From NCBI GenBank assembly GCA_001972305.1, contig BDDD01000342.1:400295-464294 (forward strand): 64,000 nucleotides of DNA, read 5' to 3'. Below the pieces are notes generated by a model, which searched no databases, had not been told where the DNA came from, and saw nothing but the letters and a program-made list of their open reading frames with translations. The DNA comes from Cephalotus follicularis (Eukaryota > Streptophyta > Magnoliopsida > Oxalidales > Cephalotaceae). This document shows, in pieces, positions 9,944 to 21,439 of this stretch (position 1 is the stretch's first letter; the number at the start of each line of letters is the position of its first letter). A program made the translations under genes and the position numbers.

Positions 9944-12900
9944 ACTGACCTGTTGATGAAGGTTCTCAGTCTTATCCACCAAAAGCTCTATCTTTTCCCC
10001 TCTATCTAAAACCTGCATTCAAAAACAAGGTAAGCTCTAGTGAGGATAAAGTATTATTGAATGTCATTGAATAAGAGGCTAACAGGAATGCTAACATAAT
10101 TTTGCAACACATAAATCAGTCAACCTCGCATTATACCAAAAACAGAAAACGAAATTTTCAGTCGATGAAATAAATTTCAGCAACAAGTGTAACCACCCAG
10201 AAAATGTAATTTTGCTTACCAAATATTACTTCAGCCATTTTTCCTGTTCTACCTAAAAGATGTAATCAAGAACCACAAACAGGTTCCATTATTTAAAGGG
10301 AGAAAAAGAGAATCAAACACAGGTATAATAAAAAACTACAAGAACAAAAGCGTTATGCAAGGCCAGAAAAAAAAAAGACAAAAGAAAAGGCAAGTTTTTT
10401 GTTTATGGAATACAGATAAGGCAGTCTCTCATCGCCGATGAACCTTTTCTGACAAAAGATAAACACAAAGATCCAACCTCTTTACAAAAATAAGTTGTAC
10501 AAGTGCATGTGTGTGAGTGAGTGGAAGGAGCCAAAAGTGCAGAGCAAACTTTTTAACAATTTACCAAGGTTATGTGCACAAAGAATACATGCCTTATAAA
10601 AATTGTTGATCAAGTACAGACAACTTTAAGAATCCTTTCTCTGAGAACTATAATCAAGAAAAATAAGGCAAACACATCTATCCAAAAGATCGTATAATGA
10701 AGTTTCAAAGACGAAGGACATAAAAAATACACTAATAAAAAAAATCTTTGCTGGCTTTTTGGGGGTTGGTGGGATTGGGGGTGGGGGTGGGGGTGGAGTG
10801 GACAGAATTGACAGAAATCAAGAAACAAAACAACCTTTCTGTATATTTAACTCATTTATCATTGCAAGTCTTCTCCTACCTAACAGATCATTGATATTTA
10901 TCATTTAGACATGAGAATTAAGAAAACATTCAGATCTGCAGCAATTAAAATAATAATTTAAGTTTCCTAACACTTTTGATTAACTAAGGATGAGTATAAG
11001 AGCGCTAAAGAGAAGAAGAAAGAACTATAAATTCTAGGTAATTCAGTAAAAAAAGAGCTCATTAGAAAGTAACAGTACTTTGCAATTTTGCATAAAAATT
11101 AAAGGAATCACCGGCATGTTTCATATCACAGCTAAACTTGTAGAAGAATCAAAAGTGGACAACAATTTCCTCGTCATATTTTCATTCATCCATTTCATTC
11201 CATCAAATTCAGTTACTTATACTTTTGTCAATATAGCTTTTTTCTTTCAGTGTTTCTACCTCAAGTAACTAAGTATGCAGCACAAGCGGTCACATAATGT
11301 GACAAGTAAATTCTTTCAAAGGACAAAGAGCAAATCTAAACAACAAAAAGTAGAACCAGGGCAAAAAGCATTGGACATAATCTACGAAACACGGGAGCCA
11401 AACAAGTAAATAGATAATTGGTGGTCAAGGGTAGCCAACTTCAAATATTGCCATAGTGTACTCTGACAGAGAGAAGACAGACATAAATAAAGCAGACACA
11501 ATCTAAAACCAAGTTTGAAAAAGATGAAAATATATTAGTAGAGTGCAAGAACAGAACAATCTGACTCATTAATGAAGAGGATCAATGTTATTTAAGCAAG
11601 AAGCTAAAGGTACTGTAAATGAGATGACATAAATTCCATATTAATGATACAATTCCTAGTATTCAAGGGTAAAAACATATTCACTAAAATATGGTCAGCA
11701 AAATCCACACAGATGCACAAATTGACAAGTGAATTGGGTAAGTCTAGGGCAAGTCAATCACAGATGAATTGTTCCAGAGCAACCATCTCTGCCATTTGTT
11801 CCACATTTGCAGCTTTATGATGTTTAAAACGAACTAACATAAATATCATAATAGACATTGTTTCTTTTATTGATGAATTAGCAATTTTCTTCAATTACTT
11901 TCCCAGTGTTTTCTAAATTTCCTCAAACTTATTTTTTCTTTCCAAATGCTTGTTACTTTCTACAACGTATGAGGTATTGGTTTCTGTAAAGCTTTATGCA
12001 TTACATAAAATTCATGTGATCCCCAATTCAATCTTACAATCACTTCATCAATCTGGTCCAAGTTATCAATAGTAACAAAGAATTAACAATGAAAAACAAG
12101 GCAAGTAACTAGTGCAGCTAATCAGATCATCTCTACCTTCTCAATATTCTCCATCATAACACCTTTGACTTCAGAAACCTGAGCTTTGACCTTGGCAAGC
12201 TTGCTTATCTCTTCAGGATGATCAATACAGTACTGCATATGCTCCTTCAGTTTTGGCCTGCAATCAAAGCATATAATGTCAGCAGAATCATAAAACGATT
12301 ATAATCCTAGCATTCGTGATTATGGTATTTTTTTGTACGAGAATACCCAAATTCCTTGTTAAGACTGTTTGCAGCAGCAGTGGCAGCCTTTCCACCACCA
12401 TATTTTGACACAAAGTCATCCCTGATTCGCTCCAGAAAAGCTATAGGTAGTTGTCTTCCAACTGATTCATCAGCAACCACGCAATATGCTGCAACAATGA
12501 GAAGTCAGTCAATCTACCAACATAATGTAAACATACATACATATTTTAACCCTACACCCACAAAAAGAATTCCCCTGATAAATTCTTTCAACATCTGTTA
12601 ATCAATCGGGAGAAACATAACCACAATAATATTTATTTGCTAGTGGTTGAAGATTTTTAACAAGTAGAAAAACATAAAATCATTTGAAATCAATAAATCG
12701 ATATATGCTATACAGACCATCACTGCTTCCATAGCCTATACCATTATAGGGCCAAAGCACCTATTACTTTCCTATGTTCTCCATATTTCCACCATCCTCA
12801 TAAACCTTTATTTGAAACTTCAAAGTAGATTTCTATGAACTATCACTTCACTACAACATAGGTATGCATCTCAATTCGAAACATGGGGTATCTAGACATC

Positions 12901-13631
12901 CAGATTTAAACGGTGACAAACAAGCAAACACATCGACACAGATAGATGCACCATACAACTACCTAATGTAAGATCTCAAAACCTCATAAAGAATTAAATC
13001 ACAAGGACAAACATTTACAACAACCCAAAACCCCCATCTCCAATAATTTGCATCAAACGCCAAGCTGGGTATTAACTTTTAAAACATAAGAGTCGTGATT
13101 TTCTTCTTCCACATGGGATTTTCTTTTACTGTACTTTTCTTTTCTTTTCCAAATCTTGACTTCATCTTTCCTAGTCAAAATCCTGAAGTTTCTCGAGACC
13201 CAAACAAAACGTATATCCTAAGGACAAAAAGAGACAAGAAAATAAACAAGAGGCCCATAATATCCTCTCCAAACAGAAGAGCATGTACTGATCTGCATAT
13301 GTAAATAAAAGCTATAATAGAGATAAGAAAACAACAAAATAAACAAAACCCATGACAGATTTTCTCATTATTTTCTGGATAACCAAAAAGAAAATACAAC
13401 AAATACAAAAAGAGGGAGAGGGAGAGAGAGAGAGAGTCAACTGTAGCCATTATCGACGAGGTAGTTGAAGGTGTGGGCATCGCAGTTGTAAGTGAACTTG
13501 TTGTTGGAGGCAGGGAGTTTTTGGAGGCATTGAAAGGCTATGGAATTGAAATTCCCACTGAATTCCGTGTACTCAGCCAGAATCACACTTCCACGGGAAA
13601 CGAATGCGTAGATCAGTGATTTCTGACTCAT
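9314..13631 (-). CDS. VAMP72: VAMP72-family R-SNARE (longin v-SNARE), 5 exons
   Basis: Exons on the minus strand: 13631-13442, 12488-12347, 12257-12137, 10012-9950, 9463-9314; all junctions are GT-AG and the frame closes to 221 residues, the usual VAMP72 size (about 220). The N-terminal longin domain starts [14 protein letters not shown] and runs through [30 protein letters not shown] to about residue 125. The R-SNARE helix follows ([20 protein letters not shown], then [17 protein letters not shown]), with the zero-layer arginine in LDRG. One C-terminal membrane anchor ([19 protein letters not shown]) ends the protein, so it is tail-anchored. It lacks the acidic insert of VAMP727. The EYTEF word in the longin domain points to the VAMP724 side of the family. 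Members bring secretory vesicles to plasma-membrane syntaxins. Which member it is cannot be settled by eye. Confidence 0.93.
9909..9940. repeat. (AG)16 microsatellite in VAMP72 intron 4
   Basis: A pure AG run on the plus strand, so a CT run in the transcript. It starts about 10 nt after the 5' splice site of intron 4. Confidence 0.95.
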
Positions 13632-13860
13632 TCTCTTTCTTTTTTTTCTTTTGATTATGTCGTTGGAACAAGAAACAAAAAAAGAGATCTGGGATTTGTT
13701 TGATCTCTCTCTATATATTTGTTGCTTTTTGCTTTTTTGGTAGAGAGAGGTAGAGAGAAATGGAAAGTTGAGGGTTTAATCAGATTTAAAAGTGTAGAGA
13801 GGGAGAGATAGAGAGAGATTAGGCAGGCAGGTTAAAGAGTAGAGTTTAAGAAATGGGGTT
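13632..13860 (-). promoter_or_regulatory. VAMP72 leader and core promoter region
   Basis: On the minus strand the 200 bp before the ATG are CT-rich with several CTCTCT runs, a common plant leader or Y-patch type. A TATATA word lies near 13712-13718 (about 85 bp before the ATG) and could be a TATA box. Weak evidence. Confidence 0.35.
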
Positions 13861-15336
13861 TAATATTTTTGAAACAGGGATGTTGTGGCTTGCACTCATC
13901 ACCTCTTTCTCTTCTGTTTTTTATTTTTTTATATTTTATATGCAAGTTAGATAAAATTGGTATCAACAAATCAATTTTAAAAATTATAAATATAAATCAT
14001 CAAATTTTTTTAAAAAAGTTAAATCGATTAAATTAATAATATTTTATTATATGATTATTTATTTTTTAAAATTTAACTGAATAATTTTTCTCTATGTTTC
14101 TTTATTTCCCTTATAAACGATAAGTAACCGATTCTGATAGAGTTAGTGTGAGACTTGAACTTACATTTACACATTTTGATATGAGACCGGACTCAGTATA
14201 GATACATAATATTAATATAGAATCGAACCTACGGTAAAAAGAGCATCAAAACCGAACCGGACTCGTTAATAATAAAAATATAAAATATATTATTTTTATT
14301 ATTTATAGTTTAGATTGAATATATATATAAAAACAATATACTGTTCTAAGTCCATGACCCGAAACTGAATCGAATCTTATAAATTGGTACTGAAACTAGT
14401 TCGAAATCGATTTTCAAAAAAAAAAATCATCTCATCGATACAGTTTCGATTCGTTTCTTTGTGGCTAGAGTTGTAATTAACATTCTTAGTTTCCTTTCTA
14501 TTAACACAAATTTTTCATGGATTCTTTGTCTCTAGATTTCGCTATAGATTGATCTCCCTATGTATATGTAAATTTTTTTTCTTATTCTTCTTCCTGTTGT
14601 GTACTTTAATTTGTTCTACTCCAACAATAAATTTATCTAATTTTTACTACGGTTTGGGATTCTCAATACTCTTCTTTATGATAGTAATCAATCTTCTATC
14701 TTCAGTGGTTCTATGCAACGCAATCAAAATTTGATGTTATTGTAACTTCTCATAAGTGGATTATTTACCGAAATTATTAATGGTCTTTTGTTACGAGGTC
14801 TGACAATCTAATATACTCTCTAAAATAATTTTTTAAAATACATTTATATTAATATTTTAAATGATATAATACAATAGTAAAAATTTAAATAATCAAATAA
14901 TTTTGTAAAGTGATATACTAAATAGATTTATATTTATATATACGTTGTTATCTTATATACCTTCCATATACTACATAATTCTATGCAATTCTTGTTATGA
15001 AAAAGAAAAAGAAAAGTATGTCATAACAAAAAATAATAAATATATCCTTTACACCAAATGAACTTATGTGAATTTGACAATATTTATCGTTTATTTTTTA
15101 AATTATTGCCTAAACTGTTTAAGATCTTTATTGCCTAAACTCTCTTCGAAATCCATGTATCTTGACATTTATAGCGTAATCATATTTTATTTTTATTATT
15201 TGTAATTTAAAAATGTAAAAAATGCATGAGATTATTTGCATGCTAAAACAGATATTAAACATTTAGATTTATACTTGATTATTATTTTTATTAAAAAATC
15301 TATTTTTATCAAGATTAAAATGAAAAGTGATATGGT
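13861..15336. other. AT-rich intergenic spacer
   Basis: Very AT-rich. The part at 14150-14480 has words such as ACCGAACCGGACTCG and CGATTCGTTTC and resembles decayed hAT-type MITE sequence, but no ends are visible. No gene was seen. The last 5 bases before the LTR element are AAAAA. Confidence 0.4.
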
Positions 15337-15341
15337 AAAAA

Positions 15342-15825
15342 TTCTACTTAAAGAATAGAGTCACGTGTCTTCGGGTTGTGACGCCAAATATCCACCAGAG
15401 CTTCTGACACGTGGTCAGATATTACAATTTGAAGTAATAACGCGCCATAACGCATAATAGCGTGTTGGCACCGAATCCTGTGGAAATCAGGGAAATGCCC
15501 GAGATCCTCGGCATTTCCTTAGGGGATACACATCAACTCCGAAATTCATGCTTAACAGTTATAATCCAACCCTATAAATACAAGAATCAACGACTATACA
15601 TATGTCAGCCATTTTTACACACAAAAGCACCTAAAATTCTTGTGCATTGCCTAACTTAATAATCGGAGTGTCATCGGCAGAAAACCCTCCTGGACATTCA
15701 TAGTGTTTGCTTTACTTGTGCAGGGACAGCAGTCAAACCATCTTCTCGGAGTGATCAAGCGTTTCTCTCAACAAATCAAAATCTTCCACGTAGGATACTG
15801 TTGAGTAGAGATTTTTTGCATCAAC
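15342..15825 (+). repeat. 5' LTR of the Tat element
   Basis: 484 bp, same length as the 3' copy. It starts TTCTACTTAAAGAATAGAG and ends TTTTTTGCATCAAC, so the ends are not the usual TG...CA and may be off by a few bases. It contains CCCTATAAATACA near 15571 as probable TATA box and two ACGTG-core words upstream (TCACGTGTC and GACACGTGG). Confidence 0.85.
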
Positions 15826-17594
15826 GGTTGGCGTCGTTTGTGGGAAACGCAGCGAAAAGCTATTAAGAATCATGCTGAGAAGGAACAACAACTCTGGAGC
15901 CACTGGCAACCGAGCACTCGAGATTCCACCTCCTGATACTGGTCAAGTTGCGGCTCCCAAGCAAGCTCCCGTTACTGGAGAGCAAATCAATCAGTTGCTT
16001 CAGGGAGTGGAGCGCCTCACCGACCTGTTGGTCACCAGTTTAGCCAACCAAGGTCAAGTTGGGCCTGCCAGACCAGTCGGCCGAGGACAATATGGTCCGT
16101 ACAGGCCGGCTCCTAAGAATCAACACCTCCGAGGGCTAAGGCGAAACCCGTCGAGGAGGGGCATGCTCCCCCCAAAGCAATGGAAGTGGATCGCCAGGGG
16201 GATGCTGAGGAGATATGCGCGCGCTCCAATGCCTCGCACAGGACTGGAATAGTGCGAGGGAGTAGGTTGGACCACACGGCCACACTGGTGGGGGAATCAC
16301 AGGTTTCTAGTAGGGCTAGGAACATTGAAGACGTTGAGCAAGCAATGAACAGAAAGCTTGCGGATATGGAGAAAAGGCTCTGAGGAGCCGAGCAGCCAAA
16401 GGGATATATGTCCGAGGTGCGCAACATTAGTGTCAACCCCTTCACATTCGAGATCATAAAGGAGCGTATCCCTAGTGGATTCCTGTTCCCGAGTCTCAAG
16501 GAGTATGATGGGTCCACGGATCCCATCCAACACGTGCGCACCTACATCCAAACCATATTGGTGCACCAGGCCTCAGACGCCACACTTTGCTGAGGATTCA
16601 TGGCAACACTGACTGGAGCTATCCAGTCGTGGTATTCTACCCTGGCAGAGGGATCGGTGGCAAATTTCGAGCAGTTTACGGAACTGTTCGTGGTGAAATT
16701 CCTCAACAGCACCACATAGAGGAGAAACTCAACACATTTGATCAACGTGGTGCGGGGAAGAGCTGAGTCACTAAGAGACTACCTCACCAGATTCAACAAG
16801 GAGTCTCTTACAGTGAAAGACCTGGAGTCGTCCTTCACTCTAACAGCTCTGAATAGTGGGCTGAAGGACAACTTGTAACACCCCCGATTCGAAGGGAGTC
16901 GTCACGGTTCCTAATCCGAGACTAAGCATAACCTATCATATAACATGGCTTAATTTTATTCTCTTCGTCATATTATTAACTCATATTTTATTCAAATTGC
17001 TTGATGGTCTAAACATAACATTTATAATCCAAGACATAGTCTGAAAACTTTATTCATAATCCGAAAACTTAAACATAAACCAAAAGCTTAAACATAATTC
17101 TAAATCATAAACTGAAAGGCATAACATAGATCAAATAAGGGTCTAACATGACCATAAAATAACTAAACAAAACCAAGTCCATCTCCTAAGTGATCCTTAT
17201 CATAAGTGACATCTCGCTCATCACACATTGCCCGGATGCTGTCCCAGAATACCTGCCACATGGAAACAAAAATGCGGCTGAGCAAACCTCAGTACGGATA
17301 TAGAATTATAAAACATAAAACGATAATTTAAAAGATAGAAAATACCTGAATTTTGCAATATCATACGACACATGTATAAAAATAATTATAAACAGTTCTA
17401 TCAATTCAAAACCAATATCCGAATTTCAAAACGTTAACAAATTTCAAAAACGATATCCGAAAGCAAAATCTGATTTTCAAAGCATAGTCCAAGTTTCAAT
17501 GCAAATCAAAAATTCCAAAACGATATTCAAAACGATACTCAAAATCTCTTTAACAATGTCTGAGTTAAAAAGGGGTTTTCAAAACAAAACATAT

Positions 17595-17685
17595 CCGATT
17601 CCGATATCTCATAAAAGAGATCCAAAACATATAACAGAGACTTATCCGATTCCGAAATCTCATAAAAGAGATCCAAAGTACATAT
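17595..17685. repeat. about 54-bp tandem duplication inside the solo LTR
   Basis: TATCCGATTCCGATATCTCATAAAAGAGATCC recurs nearly unchanged (with GAAATCTC) about 55 bp later. Each unit contains the inverted word ATCTC...GAGAT. Confidence 0.8.
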
Positions 17686-17964
17686 ACATAAGTGCAAGGG
17701 GTTTGCAAGGCCCACATGCTCTGACAGAAAAACGTGTACGGCACTACACAATCAATCCCCAAAATCCGAATCCATAACATATCCTAGGATCGATCCATAC
17801 GCCTCTATCAGATAGCAGATCCATAAGTCCACCTCATGGGACTTATTCAAAACATAGAGAGACGCCGTAGACTAATCACACTACTACGGAAGTGTCACGC
17901 CCCCGTGCCAGGCCCACGACGTGCCTATGGTACACCCCATAGGTGGGAAATATCTCTGTATATC

Positions 17965-18075
17965 CAAAATTAACATACTTCCTAAGGTGGAAGTCATGTT
18001 CGTTTAACATACTTCCTAAGGTGAAAGTCATGTTCGTTTAACACACTTCGATAGTAGAAGTCATGTTCTTTATCA
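17965..18075. repeat. about 41-bp tandem repeat inside the solo LTR, 3 copies
   Basis: AACATACTTCCTAAGGTGG then AAGTCATGTTCGTTT occurs twice and a third diverged copy (AACACACTTCGATAGTAG) follows. Confidence 0.8.
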
Positions 18076-18595
18076 AATCCAAAATCCGTATACTTTCGAA
18101 TGTGAAAGTCATACTTAGTTTATAAAACCGGTGACATTAAACTTTAGTAGTAAAACAGATTTTATAAAATATCCGAGGTTTCATAACATTTCATAAACAT
18201 TCAAAGCCAAAACATAAAGTCAGGAAATATTTATTTTCACAAAAATATCTTACCGACTTTATTTCAAAACATATCGAATTACAAAGCATAACGGAGTTTC
18301 ATAAAATCAGAGGAATCATATAAGTGAAACGGAATAGTTCCAATAAAATCAGATAGCCAAAGAACGATAGAAATCCGTACCTTAAGCGATCACAAAAATA
18401 ACTTTACGAATTGATCAACAATTTAAAAGTCCCTCGAAGCACAACAATCTAAAAGATACAATACCATTCATGCAAGGGTTCAAAATCACTATCAAACATC
18501 AAACAGTACCTTAACAATGCTTAAAACATGCTCCAATTCATTACAAAACCAAACGGATGACAAAACTTGAAACCAGAAAATTTTCTGGGTAATTC

Positions 18596-18759
18596 CAGTC
18601 GACTGCATCAAGATCCAGTCGGCTACTCAAAGGATGGCAGTCGACTACACAACATAGGCAGCTGACTACTCAAACTGGGTTGAATCCAGTCGACTGGGAC
18701 AGGGGTCCAGTCGACTGTGCAAGGCCAAATAGTCGACTGTTTCGAGAGGCAGTCGACTG
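18596..18759. repeat. cluster of eight CAGTCGACTG palindrome copies in the solo LTR
   Basis: Four exact copies of the 10-base palindrome CAGTCGACTG and four one- or two-base variants lie within 164 bp, spaced 15-40 bp apart by unrelated sequence. Function unknown. Confidence 0.9.
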
Positions 18760-20225
18760 TTATGGGCGACAGAACAGCAAAAACACAGCAATTCAATTCC
18801 AATTTTCTGTCAAAACTCCATTATCACAATACCAGTTGATTTTAAACACTTATATAGGTCTTATGTGACTTAACCGTGGCATTTAAACGTCCAGAATCAA
18901 GAAATCATGCAATTGGTCATCACACTTATAGGGAGGAGCAAGTTCCAATTCATTGTATGCATAATTATGTGATCAATTTTCTGTCAAACACTAATTATCA
19001 TATTCAAAACCTGTTTGTATCATTACAAGACACCTCCTGACTTCCTAACAATCTTAGAAACATCAACAAAACATGCATGGCAGGGAGTGAAGCAAAACAT
19101 GCTAGCAACCAACATAAACATGCAACTTGATGATATAAAACGAAACTCACTGCTATGCTATATTAACAGAGGAAAACCAACCTGATTCAGTGAAGAAAGA
19201 AGACAATAACAGGTTCTAATCCTTGCAAATTCGGCTCCCAAACTCAAGAAAACAATGATGGCATATGACAATGGTAATAGGTATACCTAACAGAAAATAT
19301 AAAGAGCAAAATCTGCTGGGTATGGAAAGGAGCAATCACAATCCTATTAGTTAAGGAATTAGGGCAGAAATTCGGGCTTGCTAGGGAGAAGAAGAAGGAA
19401 AGAATCGGTTTGGGCAGAAGAAGGAAGAAAAAAACGCGAGAGAGAGGGAGAGGGAAAAATAGAAAGTAATATGTTTTAAAATAGGAAAAGGGGTTTATTT
19501 CCCAAAATGCTCATATTTTGCCATAATACATCATAAAAACTGATTTAAAATTAATTTACGACATAATAAAATTAATTCCATTAATTTTACTTATTCACGT
19601 ACATAGTCCAACCAATATTCAATAGTCCAAAATTAAAATTGTCCAACCATATAATAAAACAATAAATTTTTGTTTTTCCAATAATCATATTCTAATAAAT
19701 ATAAAAGCCCTAAGTTTAAATTCATATAACCCAAAGAACACATTATGCCAACGCAACCAAATAATTCAATTTTAAAATCCAAAAATATGCACGTGAACGA
19801 ATGGGGTATTACACAACTCCCCCTTCACTTTCTCTCTATTGAAGAAGCCCGCAATGGATATGGCAGACCTGCTGAGGAGAGCAGAAAAATACGTCAATGC
19901 CGAGGAGGCGATGGCAGCCAGGAAACAGAAGACATCTTGGTCGGGCCATCAGGTGGAGAAAGTGGAGCATTCACGCAATGCTCCTGGGAAGAAAGAAAAT
20001 AGGAAGGAGAGGTCCGAGCTGTCCAAGGAATACCTCAGACACAAGCTCTCCAGGAGAGAGGATTCACCAAGGGGATGGGCGCCAATCCCAGCCTATAACA
20101 ACTTCGCCCCTATCTTGGAGACACGCACCAGGATACTTGTCTTGGAGAAGGATAACCCATCCAATGGCCCGCATCATTGAGGTCCTCGACTGAGAAGAGG
20201 GATGCAGAAAAATATTTCCGGTGCC

Positions 20226-21085
20226 TAGGGCTGCAAACGAACCGAGTCGAGTCGAGTTTAAGTCTGTTCAAGCTCTGTTCATTAAGATTTTATCGAATTC
20301 GAGTTCGAGTCGAGCTTTATGAGATTTTATCAAGTTCGAATCGAACTTTTTTGAACTTGAGTCGAACTCGAGCTTTTAACGAGCTTAAAAATTTCTTTTT
20401 CGAGTTTGGCTCGATGAGAAAAATAAGAGTTTGAACTAGACTTCGCTAATAATTGTTTTTATTTTCTTAAAAAAAAACTAAAAGAATAATTAAATTGAAT
20501 ATCAATATTTCAATCTTCTCAAATAATTTTTACAAGTCATCAAACAACATAAAAATGCAAATCCAATATTATTCATCCAAGCTCAATTGAGTTAATTTTT
20601 AAAATACTCTATATTGTATACTATATTGTATAAAAGGTATCTTATTGGATTTGTCTTTTTATAGATTCAAAAATGTATAGTATGTTGTACAAGAAAAAAT
20701 TAGAATAATTAATAAATAAAAAATCCATATAATGTACTGTATAAGAACAAATTTGAAAAATCAATAATAGAAAGACAAAAATATATATGTATTCATATAT
20801 AATTAATCTCTTAACAAGTCTCTAATTGAATTATAAACGAATCTACAATTGAATTATTAACTATATTATAATCGAGTTCTTAACGATCTCTTAACGAACT
20901 GTTCACGAACATTAACGAGTCGAACTCATCAATGTTCAAGCTCGGCTTGTTAAGCTAACAAGCTTTAAAATCGTGTTCGTGTTCATTCATTAAATTTTAT
21001 GAACGAACACGAACGAGTTTTTATCGACTTTTATCGAGTAGAGTCGTGAACTATTCACGAACGGCTTGGTTTGTTTGCACCCCTA
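20226..21085. mobile_element. hAT-type MITE (860 bp) nested in gag
   Basis: The left end is TAGGGCTGCAAACGAACCGAG. The reverse complement of the right end is TAGGGGTGCAAACAAACCAAG, an imperfect inverted repeat of about 24 bp. Flanking 8-mers CCGGTGCC (20218-20225) and CCGGTACC (21086-21093) match at 7 of 8, as expected for a hAT target duplication. Inside, both subterminal parts are rich in TCGAGTTCGAG-like words and the middle is AT-rich. No coding sequence. Confidence 0.9.
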
Positions 21086-21439
21086 CCGGTACCATCGTGA
21101 CCACGGGCACGATACCGAGGAGTGCAGGTATCTAATGAATCAGATTGAAGACCTGATTCGTAAGGGGCACCTACGCAAGTATGTGGATAAGAATGCTCCT
21201 CAGGAAAGGAGGAAGCGCAGAGGAGAAGCTCCATAGCCATCAGAGGAGCAGCAGCAACAGCAATCTAAAGGTGTCATCCACACTATCTCTAGAGGGGTCG
21301 CGTCTGGTGGCAACCATAAAAATTCCAGAAAGGCCTATGGAAGGCACTCCCTTGCTGTGCAACAAATTCAGCATAGCAAAAGGTTGAAAACAGGATGAGA
21401 TGAGGAGGTGATATCCTTCTCCAAGGCGGACTATGAGGG

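Larger units (their letters stand above)
16874..19813 (-). mobile_element. solo LTR (2940 bp) nested in gag, opposite orientation
   Basis: The segment is bounded by TGTAACACCCCC and GGGGTATTACA, that is TG...CA with short inverted ends, and flanked on both sides by the 5-bp duplication CAACT (16869-16873 and 19814-19818). It has no coding sequence. This is what a solo LTR left by recombination between the two LTRs of a gypsy element looks like; size and TGTAA...TTACA ends fit large plant gypsy LTRs such as those of the Tekay/Del type. On the minus strand a CT-rich stretch (19460-19380) is followed by a cluster of CAGTCGACTG words (18759-18596), which suggests it reads right to left. A non-coding whole element is an alternative, but no internal LTR pair was seen. 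Confidence 0.85.
15872..21400 (+). pseudogene. gag remnant of the Tat element (split by two insertions)
   Basis: Gag-type sequence lies in three blocks, 15872-16873, 19819-20217 and 21094-about 21400, separated by a solo LTR and a MITE. The middle block carries a helical basic stretch (MADLLRRAEKYVNAEEAM). The last block carries the usual [15 protein letters not shown] word found before protease in this lineage. Broken. Confidence 0.8.

Noticed and set aside
17499-17777. Open frame with repeated YPIPISHKRDPKH-like words
   Set aside because: The words come from the 54-bp tandem duplication inside the solo LTR, which is non-coding.
18680-18868. Open frame over the GTCGAC array that might be a repeat protein
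   Set aside because: The repeat unit is not a multiple of three, and the frame is only a by-product of the DNA motif.
16874-19813. Helitron as an alternative for the nested 2.94-kb insertion
   Set aside because: Helitrons make no target duplication and end CTRR; this segment has TG...CA ends and a perfect 5-bp duplication.
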